Positions 35,701 through 46,016 of a DNA stretch of 64,000 bases are shown in pieces. The stretch is from Symsagittifera roscoffensis (Eukaryota; Xenacoelomorpha; Acoela; Convolutidae). The notes below the pieces were generated by a model that saw only the letters and a program-made list of their open reading frames with translations, did no database searches and was not told the origin of the DNA. The stretch covers positions 35,469,109-35,533,108 of the forward strand of contig NC_087070.1 of assembly GCF_963678635.1 (NCBI RefSeq), written 5' to 3'. Made by a program: the position numbers and the translations under genes. Position 1 is the first letter of the stretch; each line of letters starts with the position of its first letter.

Positions 35701-37492
35701 TGAGTCCAACAGGTCGAATCATGAGTCGAACACGATCAAATCATGAGTCGAACACGGTCGAATCATGAGTCGAACAGGGTCGGATCATAGTCGAACACGG
35801 CCGAATAATGAGTCGAACAGGGTCGAGTCATGGGTCGAACAGGGTCGAATCATGAGTCGAACACGGTCGAATCAAGAATCGAACATGGTCGAATCATGAA
35901 ACGAACACGGTTGAATCAGGAGTCGAACAGGGTCGAATCATGAGTCGAACACGGCCGAATAATGAGTCGAACAGGGTCGAGTCATGAGTCGAACACGGTC
36001 GAATCTTGGGTCGAACAGGGTCGAATCATGAGCCGAACACGGTTGAATCATGAGTCGACCAGGTCGAATCATGAGTCGAACACGATCAAATCATGAGTCG
36101 AACAGGGTCGGATCATGAGTCGAACAGGGTCGAATCATGAGTCGAACATTGTCGAATCATGAGTAGAACAGGGTTGAGTCATGGGACGAACAGGGTCGAG
36201 TCATAAGTCGAAAAGGGCCAAATCATGGGTCGAATCATGAGGCGAACAGGGTCGATAGTGAGCAACAGGGTCGAATCGTGAGCCGAACACGGTTGAATCA
36301 TGAGTCGGACAGGGTCGAATCATGAGTCAAACACGGTTGAATCATGAGTCGAACAAGGTCGAATCATTAGTCGAACACGGTTGAATCATGAGTCGAACAG
36401 GGTCGAATCATGAGTCGAACGCAATCGAATCATGAATCTAAAAGGGTCGAATCATGGGTCGAATCATGAGTCGAACAGGGTCGATAGAGTTCAACAGGGT
36501 CGAATCGTGAGCCGAACATGGTTGAATCATGAGTCGGACAGGGTCGAATCATGACTCGAACACGGCCGAATAATGAGTCGAACAGGGTCGAGTCATGATT
36601 CGAAAACGGTCGAACCTTGTGTCGAACAGGGTCGAATCATGAGTCGAACACGGTTAAAACATGAGTCGAACAGGTCGAATCATGACTCGAACACGGCCGA
36701 ATAATGAGTCGAACAGGGTTGAGTCATGATTCGAACACGGTCGAATCTTGGGTCAAACAGGGTCGAATCATGAGTCGAACACGGTTGAAACATGAGTCGA
36801 ACAGGTCGAATCATGAGTCGAACACGATCAAATCATGAGTCGAACACGGTCGAATCATGAGTCGAACAGGGTCGGATCATAGTCGAACAGGGTCGAATCA
36901 TGAGTCGAACACGGTCGAATAATGAATCGAACAGGGTCGAATCATGAGTCAAACAAGGTCGAACATGGGGTCGAACAGGGTCGAATCATGAGTCGAACAC
37001 GGTTGAATCATGAGTAGAACAGGTCGAATCATGAGTCGAACGCGATCGAATCATGAGTCGAACACGGTCGAATCATGAGTCGAACAGGGTCGGATCATGA
37101 GTCGAACAGGGTCGAATCATGATCCGAACATTGTCCAATCATGAGTAGAACAGGGTCGATTCATGGGACGAACAGGGTCGAATCATGGGTCGAATCATGA
37201 GGCGAACAGGTTCAATAGTGAGCAACAGGGTCGAATCGTGAGCCGAACACGGTTGAATCATGAGTCGGACAGGGTCGAATCATGAGTCAAACACGGTTGA
37301 ATCATGAGTCGAACAAGGTCGAATCTTGAGTCGAACACGGTTGAATCATGAGTCGAACAGGGTCGAATCATGAGTCGAACACAATCGAATCATGAGTCTA
37401 AAAGGGTCGAATCATGGATCGAATCATGAGTCGAACAGGGTCGATAGAGACCAACAGGGTCGAATCATGAGTCGAACACGGTCGCAACATGG
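14784..37492 (+). repeat. Large 22-bp satellite array with higher-order structure
   Basis: The unit is a 10-base box GTCGAACAGG (or GTCGAACACG) followed by a 12-base box GTCGAATCATGA. It is repeated head to tail for about 22.7 kb, i.e. on the order of a thousand units. GC content is about 50%, against AT-rich flanks. Common variants are GGTTGAATC, GGTCGAATTATGA, CATGGG for CATGAG, CGATCGCATC and CAAGAATCG; to the right of 23 kb GTCGATAGAGACC and CATAAGTCGAAAA become frequent. Blocks recur at fixed offsets: 902 bp (15.24/16.14 kb), 1013 bp (17.63/18.64), 3454 bp (22.43-24.13/25.88-27.59), 712 bp (28.56/29.27) and 3056 bp (about 30.7-32.36/33.7-35.42). 902 and 3454 are exact multiples of 22. 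One non-satellite interruption occurs at 14995-15095. Confidence 0.97.
14995..15095 (+). repeat. Boundary module, left copy, interrupting the satellite
   Basis: This 101-bp non-satellite sequence runs from GTCGCGCAAAGTAGCAAC through TAAGCGTTATACAGATGC to GATTGCAAAATC. A 102-bp homologue lies at 37493-37594 in the same orientation. Its edges (GGGTCGC, AAATCGAACA) merge with satellite units. Confidence 0.9.
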
Positions 37493-37594
37493 GTCGCGCA
37501 AATTCGCAACATGGGTTGCAAAAAGTTTAAGTAATGGATTTGTTGTCGGATTTTTTATTTGCATAAGCGTTATGCAGATGCGGATTGCAAAATC
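37493..37594 (+). repeat. Boundary module, right copy, at the end of the satellite
   Basis: It is homologous to 14995-15095 (GTCGCGCAAATTCGCAAC through TAAGCGTTATGCAGATGC to GATTGCAAAATC). It marks the exact right border; unique sequence follows. Confidence 0.9.
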
Positions 37595-37884
37595 ATCCAA
37601 TATATATGTATTTTTAATGTGCAGTTAGCTAGATCATTATATTTGCTGATCAAGTAGAGGACCGCCACGAGAAGGCCGACACATGGTCCCAACGTAAATT
37701 ATGACAAATTGTTGCTTAGGACTTTAAAACAATAGCCGCCCACGTTCTTAAATGATAAAGTTTTATAAACTACCTCGTGCTGACCATTTTTTTGCGATAA
37801 GAGAAAGAAAAAAAAAGTTTTTGTCATTGGATTCCACAAAATGGTTTTTCTGACAGCAAAACTTTTAAAAGCTCGATCGATGCG
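37595..37884. other. Unique stretch right of the satellite
   Basis: No gene or repeat is recognised. Confidence 0.4.
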
Positions 37885-37966
37885 AAATCCCCTCTCCTAT
37901 AACCCCATTACAATTTAAATCCTTTTTAATACTAATTGTTAGAATCAAAGTGAAACTTACTTGAAG
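37885..37966 (-). repeat. Decayed MULE terminal fragment
   Basis: CCCCTCTCCTATAACCCC and ATTGTTAGAATCAAAGTG match the left TIR and adjoining transposase 3' end of the 4.5-kb MULE (about 4583-4682). It is truncated on the right, where the dispersed repeat shared with 4080-4310 follows. Confidence 0.6.
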
Positions 37967-38179
37967 GAAATTCGGAACCAAGGCGTCGGTAAAGATCAAA
38001 GCTTTAAATGCAAAAATTTTTGCAAAGCAGAACGAAATAACAATCAAGCTATTAAATGCTGTTTAGATTTAAACAGAAATTGCCGATAGTCTTGAATGAT
38101 ATGAGTTTGAAAACCAATCCGATTGGCATGATTCAAATTATTGACCAAAAATGATTAAATTTTTTCAAAATTGAAACTG

Positions 38180-38560
38180 GGTTGGGTAGTGAATCGACGT
38201 TTGAGGTCGTTAGTTAATAATTTAATTTGGGAGCGGGAGAACAAAATTGTTCTATTTGATCCAAGGGTAAGCCTTGATGATCAGAAGTTTATATTTAGTT
38301 TAATTTAATTTAAAGATCAAAGGGAAGCCTTGATGATCAGAATATTTAGATAAAGTTAATTTATTTTAAGTAAAGTCAAATTAATTTAAAGATCCAAGGA
38401 GAACCTTGATGTTCAGAATGTTTAGATAAAATTAATTTATTTTAATTGAAGTGAAATTAATTTAGAAGTCCATGGGAAGCCTTGATGATCAGAAAATTTA
38501 GATAAAACTAATTTATTTTAAGTTAAAAGCAACTAATTTAAAGATCCGAGGGATTCTTGA
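38180..38560 (+). repeat. Tandem ~75-80-bp repeat with an inverted copy at 62.4 kb
   Basis: About four to five imperfect copies each contain AAGATCCAAGGGAAGCC, then TTGATGATCAGAA, then TTTAGATAAA and AATTAATTT. The left shoulder (GGTTGGGTAGTGAATCGACG, then TTTGAGGTCGTTAG, then AGAACAAAATTGTTCT) recurs inverted at about 62420-62570. It is non-coding. Confidence 0.7.
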
Positions 38561-38879
38561 AATTAATCTCGCTAATAATAGGTTTAATGGCTGTATTTAA
38601 ATGAATTATGAAATGAAAACCAGTTAAGACCAAAGCTTTGATCGATAGTCCCAAACTAGCATACCACCAACGGAGCGATTGATCTGGGATAAAGTTGCTA
38701 GATACAGAATTTTTTAAATGCGAGTCAAATCAATGCGTTTTTTACGTCTCCGGGAGGCTGCAAGGAGACTTCATTTCTCAAAAAAAGTTGACAAACAACA
38801 TTTTAGTTTTAAAACATAAACAAAAAAACGAACAAATTCGCCATAGCGCAAAAAAATGCAAAACAGTTTTCTTTTCGTA

Positions 38880-39830
38880 AACCTGCATAATATTCTGCAC
38901 TTTTTCATTTAGGACACGGTACCTTTTCTTTGTTGTAAATTGGTGTCCGCCTGCGGCGTTAAAGAAACTAAGTTTTTGAAGGGAGGCATCTTTTGTAAAC
39001 TTGCGATAACTTTCCAAATTTTAGGGTGTGAACAACTAAAATATGACTGTATGCCATAATGCCAGCCAACCACAGCATTTGTTGCTTTTACCAAATCGGA
39101 TGTTGCCGCATCTCTTTGGTTTTATAGTGAAGGAAGGAATAGGACTTCTCGGTTCAGGACTAGACTTTTTATGTAGTTAGATCCAAAACACATGCAGAAC
39201 TCGTCAATTTTTGCAATTTTTACCGACTCTGTTATAGTGCGATTGCATACTACTTGAACTTTCTCGACTCTTTTTGCGTACGAGTTTCCTATTTCTTCTT
39301 CTTTTTCGAAAGCCAGTGAGGGTAACATTTTAAGTGCAAGGGTAAGCTCGTGATTTGTTTCGTACTCCTTTTTTGGGCGAATTCCACAACTTAACTCATT
39401 TTGTTTTGAGAAAGATGAAAAAAACATTCAGACAATTTGAATTCTGGCAAAAGTTTCGAAACGCTTGATGAGCGGCCTGCGCGAAATCCGGTACTTTTTT
39501 TTCAAATTTTCTGTTAGGGGTTAAGTTTTCTAGTGCTTCTAAGAGACGATGATATGTTTTTTTTCGTTTATTTTGGCAAAAAGGCCTATATGCAAACGGG
39601 GGTTGTTCCTGAAAGACTAACATGTATAGAGTAGAGTTGATAAAACTTTTTAGAGTAACTTTGAAAGTTCCGTCAGCCAACCAAAAATGTGACTTTTTGA
39701 GCACATGTAGCATTTCTGGTTCGCCGAATAAAGTAATCTTTTCACGATTATACTTTCCACTGTCAAATTTTACAAAAATGTGAAATAGATCGGGTGTTTT
39801 GAAGTTTCTTGTTACTCGCTCTCAGGTACT
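38880..39830 (-). pseudogene. MULE transposase, catalytic and C-terminal part (interrupted copy)
   Basis: The minus-strand ORF 39713-39396 begins HFWLADGTFKV (first catalytic Asp) and has DFAQAAHQAF (second). 39427-39122 continues in another frame. 39094-38909 encodes NAVVGWHYGIQS, then HPKIWKVI, the conserved GWH C-terminal block of MULE transposases. The copy is frameshifted but keeps the C-terminus lost in the 4.5-kb element. The upstream FLYWCH part lies 17.6 kb away at 57411-57660, because an LTR retrotransposon sits between them. Confidence 0.7.
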
Positions 39831-40725
39831 TGTAACAGTCGCCTACTTCGGTCACATATGAGGCTTAAGAAAAATAGGGCCTATAACCATTGGCTCAAGA
39901 GTCAGGGACACTATCTCTTGTGTTTTTCTACCTCAAGAACGGTCGGAGCCAATTCGGTTCGCTTGCGACATGAGACTAGAACCCGTTACAGCTTAAAGGC
40001 TACTACCAAAATATCCCCCACTCTAGAAAATAAGAACGTCCCCATACTTAGGTCTCGAAATACCCAAAATACACGAACGCCGTTAAAAACAGGGTCGGAA
40101 TAATCCGTTAAGTTACTTTTTATTGGACAGTGGAACTTTGATCCATTTCAGATGGATCAACCTAAAACTCGCCTTATCTTAATATAGCAATCATAAAACA
40201 CACTCGAGAAAACTAAATTAGGAACTCACATGTTGATGCACTCGAGCACAAGGAGTAATCAAGTTGATAATTAACTCGAGAATTAAATAAGATAACTAGA
40301 TAAGTTTAATACTGATCAGTTTTAATAACAGAAATAAGTTTTGACTCTAGAGTTGGAGTTTTTGTCTGAACCATTGGGACACTCAAGCTGTCCACCTTTT
40401 TATTGAAGGCTCACTCTGGTTCGTTTCGAATAGTTGTTCTCTCTTCTTTTGATTATTTCTCCTCCTATTTCAGGATAGGACAGCTCTACTCGTGTCTTAT
40501 TTTGTATCTGGAAATTGCGAATAGCAATTTCCTGCTGTTTTCTTAAGTATTTTCCCTCAATTGTAATTTCGGTCGTTCTGATTTTTCACTTTGTGTTTTC
40601 AGTTGGTGCGAGAAAACAGAGCATGACAGGCTCCAATCGAAATTTTGAAAATTAAAACTTCACTCCAAAATCACGCATTTTCGTGTCCCTCAAGGTCAAA
40701 CTTCCAGATATGACCGACTGGCACA
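39831..40725 (-). repeat. 3' LTR (full length, 895 bp)
   Basis: It begins TGTAACAG and ends GGCACA on the plus strand. Its outer ~210 bp and inner ~35 bp match the 57-kb LTR. About 640 bp in the middle (about 40041-40685) is present only here, which makes this the longer LTR. Confidence 0.8.
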
Positions 40726-41340
40726 TACTCCCCGGATTCAAGATCGATGTCCTCATCGCGTGCTGTCTCTGTCAGTGAATCCCCAGAAACCCGAGTGTCA
40801 CTCAAGATACAGTGCCAGTGGTCATTTACAGAAGTTTGCAGCAGACTTAAGTTTATCTACCTTCCAAAACTCACAACCATATAAAATTTTCACACTATCG
40901 CTAAACAGCAATCAAAATCTGAACACACCTGCACCTATGAATTCTCGCTTTTTAAGCTGGTATTTTAAAATTTCTTTTGTCCTATTCAATCAGGAAATTG
41001 TCATGCAGCATTTTGATTTATATAATAGATATAGCATATTAATAACAATATCTCATTTGTTAAAATTTCTTTTTCGTGAACCCAGATTTCATCCGAGTTC
41101 ACCCTCGAGCCCCCTCCCTCTCAAGACTCAAGACTCTAGAATTTCCTTTTGAGCCACCGGCTCACCTCGTGTTCTTCGCTCTCGAGGTACCCGATCCAGA
41201 TATGTTTGACACTGTGATCTGTTTCAATAGTGCCTCTTCGTCATCGGAGCTGATCACAATATCCAAAGCCTTCGGCTGTTCATAGGATCGCATCCACTCC
41301 CTTTGCTCTTACAATCTCTTCGCTTGATTCGGTTAGCTCT
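40726..41340 (-). other. 3' untranslated region with weak polypurine tract
   Basis: This lies between the last ORF and the 3' LTR. Read on the minus strand, CCGGGGAGTA immediately precedes the LTR and is a modest purine-rich candidate for the plus-strand primer (40726-40735). The plus-strand ORFs here have no recognisable motif. Confidence 0.4.
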
Positions 41341-41650
41341 TCAAACAGACTCCCGGTTCAAACAGAAGGAATTGTGAAGACTCAGGCTTACATTTTTCGC
41401 CAGGTCCCCTTCTAGTATCGACTCCCTCGCTCTGGTGTTGTTTCTGGATACTCTATCAACTCTTTTCCACCCCGCCGTGATCGCATTTCGATGGGTCAGC
41501 AGAGGTCTCTTGAAGTCCTCCGGTCCTATCTCGGCCTGGAACGGTCGATATTCCTTTTCATATTTCCTCATATGATCCTTCGTTACCATGTATAACCAGG
41601 ACGTTAACGTCGCTCGAAACCAAGGAAAGAACCTTAAAGAACGTCGCTCA
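41341..41650 (-). pseudogene. C-terminal tail of unknown ORF, now fused to duplicated gag
   Basis: About 100 residues, basic and aromatic (FFPWFRATLTSWLYMVTKDH and onward), are in frame with the duplicated gag upstream but unrelated to the genuine Gag C-terminus. They may be the original continuation of the accessory ORF at 42.86-45.49 kb, separated from it by insertion of the gag piece. I do not recognise a family. Confidence 0.35.
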
Positions 41651-42857
41651 CTTTGTCTCTTTCTCTGGTTCTGTACCGCTGCTAACGCCAACTTGTGTTT
41701 AGGATGACTCTGATTCTTGACCGCCTCCCAAAACAACGGACAGTCCATCCTGAAGTGCCCCTCTTGGTTGCAGAAGAAGCATCTTGCACCTATTTTGATG
41801 ATCAAGTCACTATAGAACTCGTGTTCCTCCATATGGCTCATATCTTCCTCATCGGGTGCATATCCCAAACTTTTCATACCCTGCTTGTATGTCGTGCAAT
41901 CCGCCACATGATGGTCAGCTGACCCGCAGTTCGCGCATGATCTGCGTTTGTCCATGTCATCTCTGGGCTTGTACCATGACCTTTGTGGCTGACTCCCCCC
42001 TTGCGTATTCCTGTTGTCTGAGTACGAGTATTTCTTGGGTTTCATCAGCATGTATTCTCTTGACTTCTGCCTCATCTCTTCTGGAGTTGGTGCACTGTCT
42101 TTCGACAATGTATAGTATGTTGCTAACATCGTTCTCAAGTCATCACTCTTTACCCCATCAATGAACGTTGAGGCGATGCTGAAGTTCCTTCGATTGGTAG
42201 ATTCTTCCGGGTCACTCCTTCTTCTCAAGCTCTCAAGATCATCTAGGAACCTGTCTATCGATTCATCGTCCCTTTGTCTTCTCTTTTCAAATCGCATCAT
42301 CGCTTGATGACCCTTCATGCCTGAGCCGAATCGATTTAACAATATTTCAAAGATTTTGTCCGCTGTATCTCGTTCCTCTTCTTTCTTCGCAACCACGCAT
42401 TTCAATGCCGTGCCTTCCAGATTGCTCAGTATCGCTGTGCATGCTTGCCTCTCATTGTTCAAGTTGTCTTGTTCCAAGTGCAACCTCATGACTTCTACCC
42501 AAGTGTCAATGCATCCATCTGAATCATCTTTGAATTCTTTTGGTTTCTTGAAAGTTTTTCTGGATTTGTTGCCTCCTCTGTCACTCGAGTCGGTGTTCCT
42601 TGTAGCGAAAGGCCTCTAGTGTCCTGTCATCATTTCCCAGGTGCTTGCTCATGTCATGGCATCCGGTCCCACGTTGTTCTGAGTCGTGGAGTCTCCTGGA
42701 CCACTCGTTGTGTTCGCTGTTCCACTTTTTATAATAGCCTTGGCCCCCACCGGTGCCGTACTCGCGGCCTCCCGGGTTACTGGTAACGGTGTTGACTGTC
42801 GTTTGTTCCTTTGTGGTTCCACGAAGTCAACTCTATTACCTTGTGTCCGCTCTGCCA
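41650..42857 (-). repeat. Second copy of the gag region (1.2 kb)
   Basis: It is nearly identical to 52802-54009 at a constant offset of 11152 bp and includes the end of the coiled-coil Gag ORF, the stop/start junction and the capsid plus both zinc knuckles. Both edges are abrupt. The right edge lies inside TCTGCC; the left edge lies where the real gag continues GGTGAATTTGAG. Very few differences mean a recent event. The contained ORF (42489-41341, 382 residues) reads through the left edge into unrelated sequence. Confidence 0.85.
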
Positions 42858-44004
42858 CTCAAGTCGTCCCTTTGTTCTTTCGGCACTGTTCCTCGGATCT
42901 TCCTCAACAGCTTATGTGAATGATGTGACATCCGAGCCAGTCTTACACATTTGGGCACTGAGAAGGCTTTGTCTATCAATACCCTCTGGCTGGACACTTC
43001 TACCATCGCCATGTGTAATGGGTAGTGGCAGCCACATAGGTTGGCCATCACTGACCCCACCAGGGACTTCGCATTTAGAGGCAGACTATAGGCTTCGCTC
43101 ATGGGAAATCCCATCTCCGCTTCGAGTCCAACCTTCCAACTCTTGATGTGTTTTTGGGTCACTTGCAACACTCCGGGCCATGACTCCACGCTCAACGCGG
43201 TCACCAAGTGGTGTTCTGACTCTAGTCTCTCTAGTGACTGGAGACTGCAGATTCTTGAGAAGAACCCCAGAGCTGTTGCTAGGTTCACCGTAGTACTCGC
43301 GTAACACTCAGCCACTATCTGTATCTCACTTTTCTCTCTTTCAGTAATGTCTTCAAACCAGGTGACTAGGTCTTCCTTCTGGAAAGACTGTATCCTGAAC
43401 ATGATCGTCCATCGCAGGTGTGCTCGCCATTCCCACACGTCGAGTCAAGACAACTGCCCGGCTCCATTTTCTTTACCGATCCTGTTCCACTCGTCACCTC
43501 ACCTGACTCCTTCACATGAGGCAGGATCAGTCTATGTACTATACTCAAGGTCGCCAAATCTTCATCCTCTGTCGGCGCTAATCTCACTCGCTCCGTGACT
43601 TCCTCGATCAGGCTCGCATGGGGATGTGGACACCAGGAGGGCCTGAGCAATTTCCACACCACTCCCAGATTCGTGGTCAACATGCCGTTCCCGTTACCCA
43701 TTTTTAGTTCTACTCTTTTACTTGAGCGTGGCACACTTAATACTTCCGGTGTTTTCTCGAGAATCAAACCTAAGCTAGGTCTCGTCTCTCTCTCTCCACA
43801 GTGTCTATCTCCCTTATCTTCTCTGTCCAGAACTTCAGCAACTCCGCCACATCGTAGTTCCTGTGGGCACCTCCAGCTTCCAAGTCCAAGAAAGGGTTGT
43901 ATGCCATCCCCATCACTCCAGACACATACTGGTACTCTTCCTTTTTGTTGGGTTTCAAGTACTCTCCTCACGAAGCCAAGTTACGGTGAACGTCGTGTTT
44001 CTCC
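42858..44004 (-). pseudogene. Decayed 3' continuation of the SGNH-like ORF
   Basis: The coding signal continues past the stop at 44005, but in shifting frames. A piece in another frame runs to 43770 (MGMAYNPFLDLEAGGAHRN, a possible late SGNH segment with Asp and His). A second part follows (LIEEVTERVRL, then EDLATLSIVHRL). The 200-residue frame 43438-42836 is helical and Cys/His-containing (KEDLVTWFEDITE, then LPLNAKSLVGSVMANLC). I recognise no family for the last part. It ends where the duplicated gag begins. Confidence 0.4.
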
Positions 44005-45492
44005 TCAAATTTCTTGTTGTAGAATCTCCATTGCATGTTGGTCCGCTTTCATGTTGTAAGGAATGGTGCACACCGTAAGAATGGCCGGATCCATTTGAAT
44101 CCGCAATTCCTCAAGAATGCAGCTCATCTTGTCGTGCAGCCTCGTCACCTTCCTTGCTTCCCCCCTAGACACGTCATTCGTCCCGACCATCAGAGTCACC
44201 GTGTATACTCTTGCCATCCCTGGGATCTCAAGTGTTGCTAACATCTGCGGCGTCGCAGCTCCAACGAAACTCAAGATCCCCGTTTGCCAATAGGACTGAA
44301 TCCGGGTCAGCACCCGCAACAAGCTGTCCCCTATGATCAGGTGGACCGCCCGCTCAGGCACACGTAGGCAATCTCTCCTGTCTCTCTGCGCCGTGCTCCA
44401 GTCCATCCGATTGTGCCTGTGGTATCTGCCTTCCGTATTCTTCTTGTAACTTGAGATCACCACACTCCTGACAGGTTGCTCCCCCCACGTCGAGGGTAGC
44501 TCCACTCTTGCTGGACTCTCACGACTCCTTAGCTGTAGCCGCTCGTGCAACTCTTTCAGTCGTGACGAGCTACCACTCACGTGACTACTACTCGGGGTCG
44601 AACTTGGTGTATATCCAGGCAGCGCGACGTCCATCAACGGGCGTATTAATTGTGTCTCTAGACCACGCAGGGAGGACGCTGATTCAGTTGGTATCCACAC
44701 CTCCAACCCCTCGTTCATTTGTTCTTGAGCCGCGCAATCGAGGTTAAATCGTCCCTTCGATCTAGGAGCTTCATCCACCTCCATACGTGACTCTGGTCTT
44801 GAGCCGGTCACCACCCGCATTTTGGGCCTAGCCCCTTTCTGCATGTCGAGCTCGCGTTGTCGTTGCTGGATCCTTTCAAGCTCCGACTTCAGCTGCTCAC
44901 AATTCGCGGCATTATCTCGTACTCTTTCTGCCTGTAGCTGTTCAGCTCTCAACATATCCAGTTCCCTACGCGCTTGATCCCTCTCAAGTTTCGCCTGATC
45001 TCTCTCGAGCTTCGCTTGATCCCGGTCGAGGTTCGCCTTGTTCCTCTCCCGCTGAGTCCTCTCAAGCTCTCTCTTCATGATACTGACGTCTGGATACAAT
45101 TCCCCCGTTTGTTGCGCCCGTGTCATCGATGGTGTCTTACTCGTGCTCTGGCCCGTGGATCTGACTGATGGTCTGATCGGCAGTGGGAACTCCCCTGCAC
45201 CATACTCAGTATTGTTACTCAAGCCAGGGTTCCTTGCCAAGTCGAACCCCCTCATTTCTCCATCCACGTTCCAGGACAGCCACCTGGTTTGCTCTTGATT
45301 GGATATTCCATCGGTGGTGTAGCCTACCATCAAAACCGCTTCTGTCGCAGACTCCCGGCACTCGCCCTGTTCCTCCAACTGGAGGATGGCATTCAGCATC
45401 ACTGCCATTCTCTCATCCACTGGAGTATAATCCAGGTCCCTCAGACGTCTGTACAACTCATCAAGTGTGGGTTTTTTCAAAGCCGATGGCAT
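44005..45492 (-). CDS. Coiled-coil protein with C-terminal SGNH-hydrolase-like domain (retroelement accessory ORF)
   Basis: The ORF has 495 residues. 1-130: acidic, low similarity to anything I know. About 135-215: long coiled coil with a repeated 7-residue block (LERDQAK), rich in Glu, Arg and Gln. 220-380: Pro/Ser/Arg-rich linker. 384-495: SGNH/GDSL-like fold signals, namely VHLIIGDSLLR (block I nucleophile Ser 390), then FVGAAT (Gly 411) and LMVGTNDVSR (block III Asn, GTND 437-440). The catalytic Asp/His block would lie beyond the stop, where a frame change is apparent. SGNH enzymes hydrolyse esters; related esterase domains occur in ORF1 of some non-LTR retrotransposons. Position downstream of pol is where env would sit, but I see no signal peptide or transmembrane segment. 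Activity is unproven. Confidence 0.6.
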   Translation of the reverse strand: MPSALKKPTLDELYRRLRDLDYTPVDERMAVMLNAILQLEEQGECRESATEAVLMVGYTTDGISNQEQTRWLSWNVDGEMRGFDLARNPGLSNNTEYGAGEFPLPIRPSVRSTGQSTSKTPSMTRAQQTGELYPDVSIMKRELERTQRERNKANLDRDQAKLERDQAKLERDQARRELDMLRAEQLQAERVRDNAANCEQLKSELERIQQRQRELDMQKGARPKMRVVTGSRPESRMEVDEAPRSKGRFNLDCAAQEQMNEGLEVWIPTESASSLRGLETQLIRPLMDVALPGYTPSSTPSSSHVSGSSSRLKELHERLQLRSRESPARVELPSTWGEQPVRSVVISSYKKNTEGRYHRHNRMDWSTAQRDRRDCLRVPERAVHLIIGDSLLRVLTRIQSYWQTGILSFVGAATPQMLATLEIPGMARVYTVTLMVGTNDVSRGEARKVTRLHDKMSCILEELRIQMDPAILTVCTIPYNMKADQHAMEILQQEI

Positions 45493-46016
45493 GGACTTTC
45501 AGAATCGATCTGCCATTTCTGTAATTTCCAGGTGATCTTGAGTATTAGCAACTTGAGTTTTACCTGAGCAACTTGAGTTTTACCAGAGCAACTTGAGTTT
45601 TACCTTAGCAACTTGAGTTTACTTTAGCAACTTGAGTTTACTTCTTGAAACGTCGTTCAATTTGCCTTTCCGCTTAAGGACTTCCTTTCTTCAATTGAAT
45701 ACAATTGGGTAGTCAACTTGACCTTTACCAAATCAATCTGAAAATAACACCCAATTTTTAGACTAACAGGCTGTGTTCCTAACCTAAAAACCCCCTTCAC
45801 TACTATAGTTAAAGCCTTTCCTTTTCGTCCTACTAAAACAGTTCAATTGGAAATTTTCTAAAAACATGCAGATTCATTTTATGTTTTAGCACCATCAATC
45901 ATTTAAAATTTTAATTGTCATGCCAATCACCTCTAAGATTCTTCACCTGTTTTGTACCCCCACACCTACTCGAGATTCTCCCCTCATGCCCAACTCGAGA
46001 CCCCCGTGTACCCGAC
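45493..46016 (-). other. Non-coding spacer between macrodomain and SGNH ORFs
   Basis: It contains five tandem ~19-20-bp repeats of AGCAACTTGAGTTTTACC at 45546-45640. The rest is AT-rich without an ORF. It could serve as leader of a separate transcript for the SGNH ORF; no promoter is evident. Confidence 0.5.
45546..45640 (+). repeat. Five-copy short tandem repeat
   Basis: AGCAACTTGAGTTTTACC is repeated with 2-base variants between units; the last two units are 2 bp shorter. Confidence 0.9.

Noticed and set aside
14784-37492. CRISPR-like array
   Set aside because: The repeats are contiguous with no unique spacers, in a eukaryotic context with no cas genes.
14784-37492. Centromere
   Set aside because: A large satellite is suggestive, but nothing in the sequence shows centromere function; this needs CENP-A data.
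39858-40103. 81-residue plus-strand ORF, also at 57180-57398
   Set aside because: It falls within the LTR repeat in both places and has no recognisable motif; similarity is due to the LTR.
41076-45567. Plus-strand ORFs of 60-164 residues across 41-55 kb
   Set aside because: They lie opposite the minus-strand retroelement genes, lack domains, and follow the codon structure of the opposite strand.
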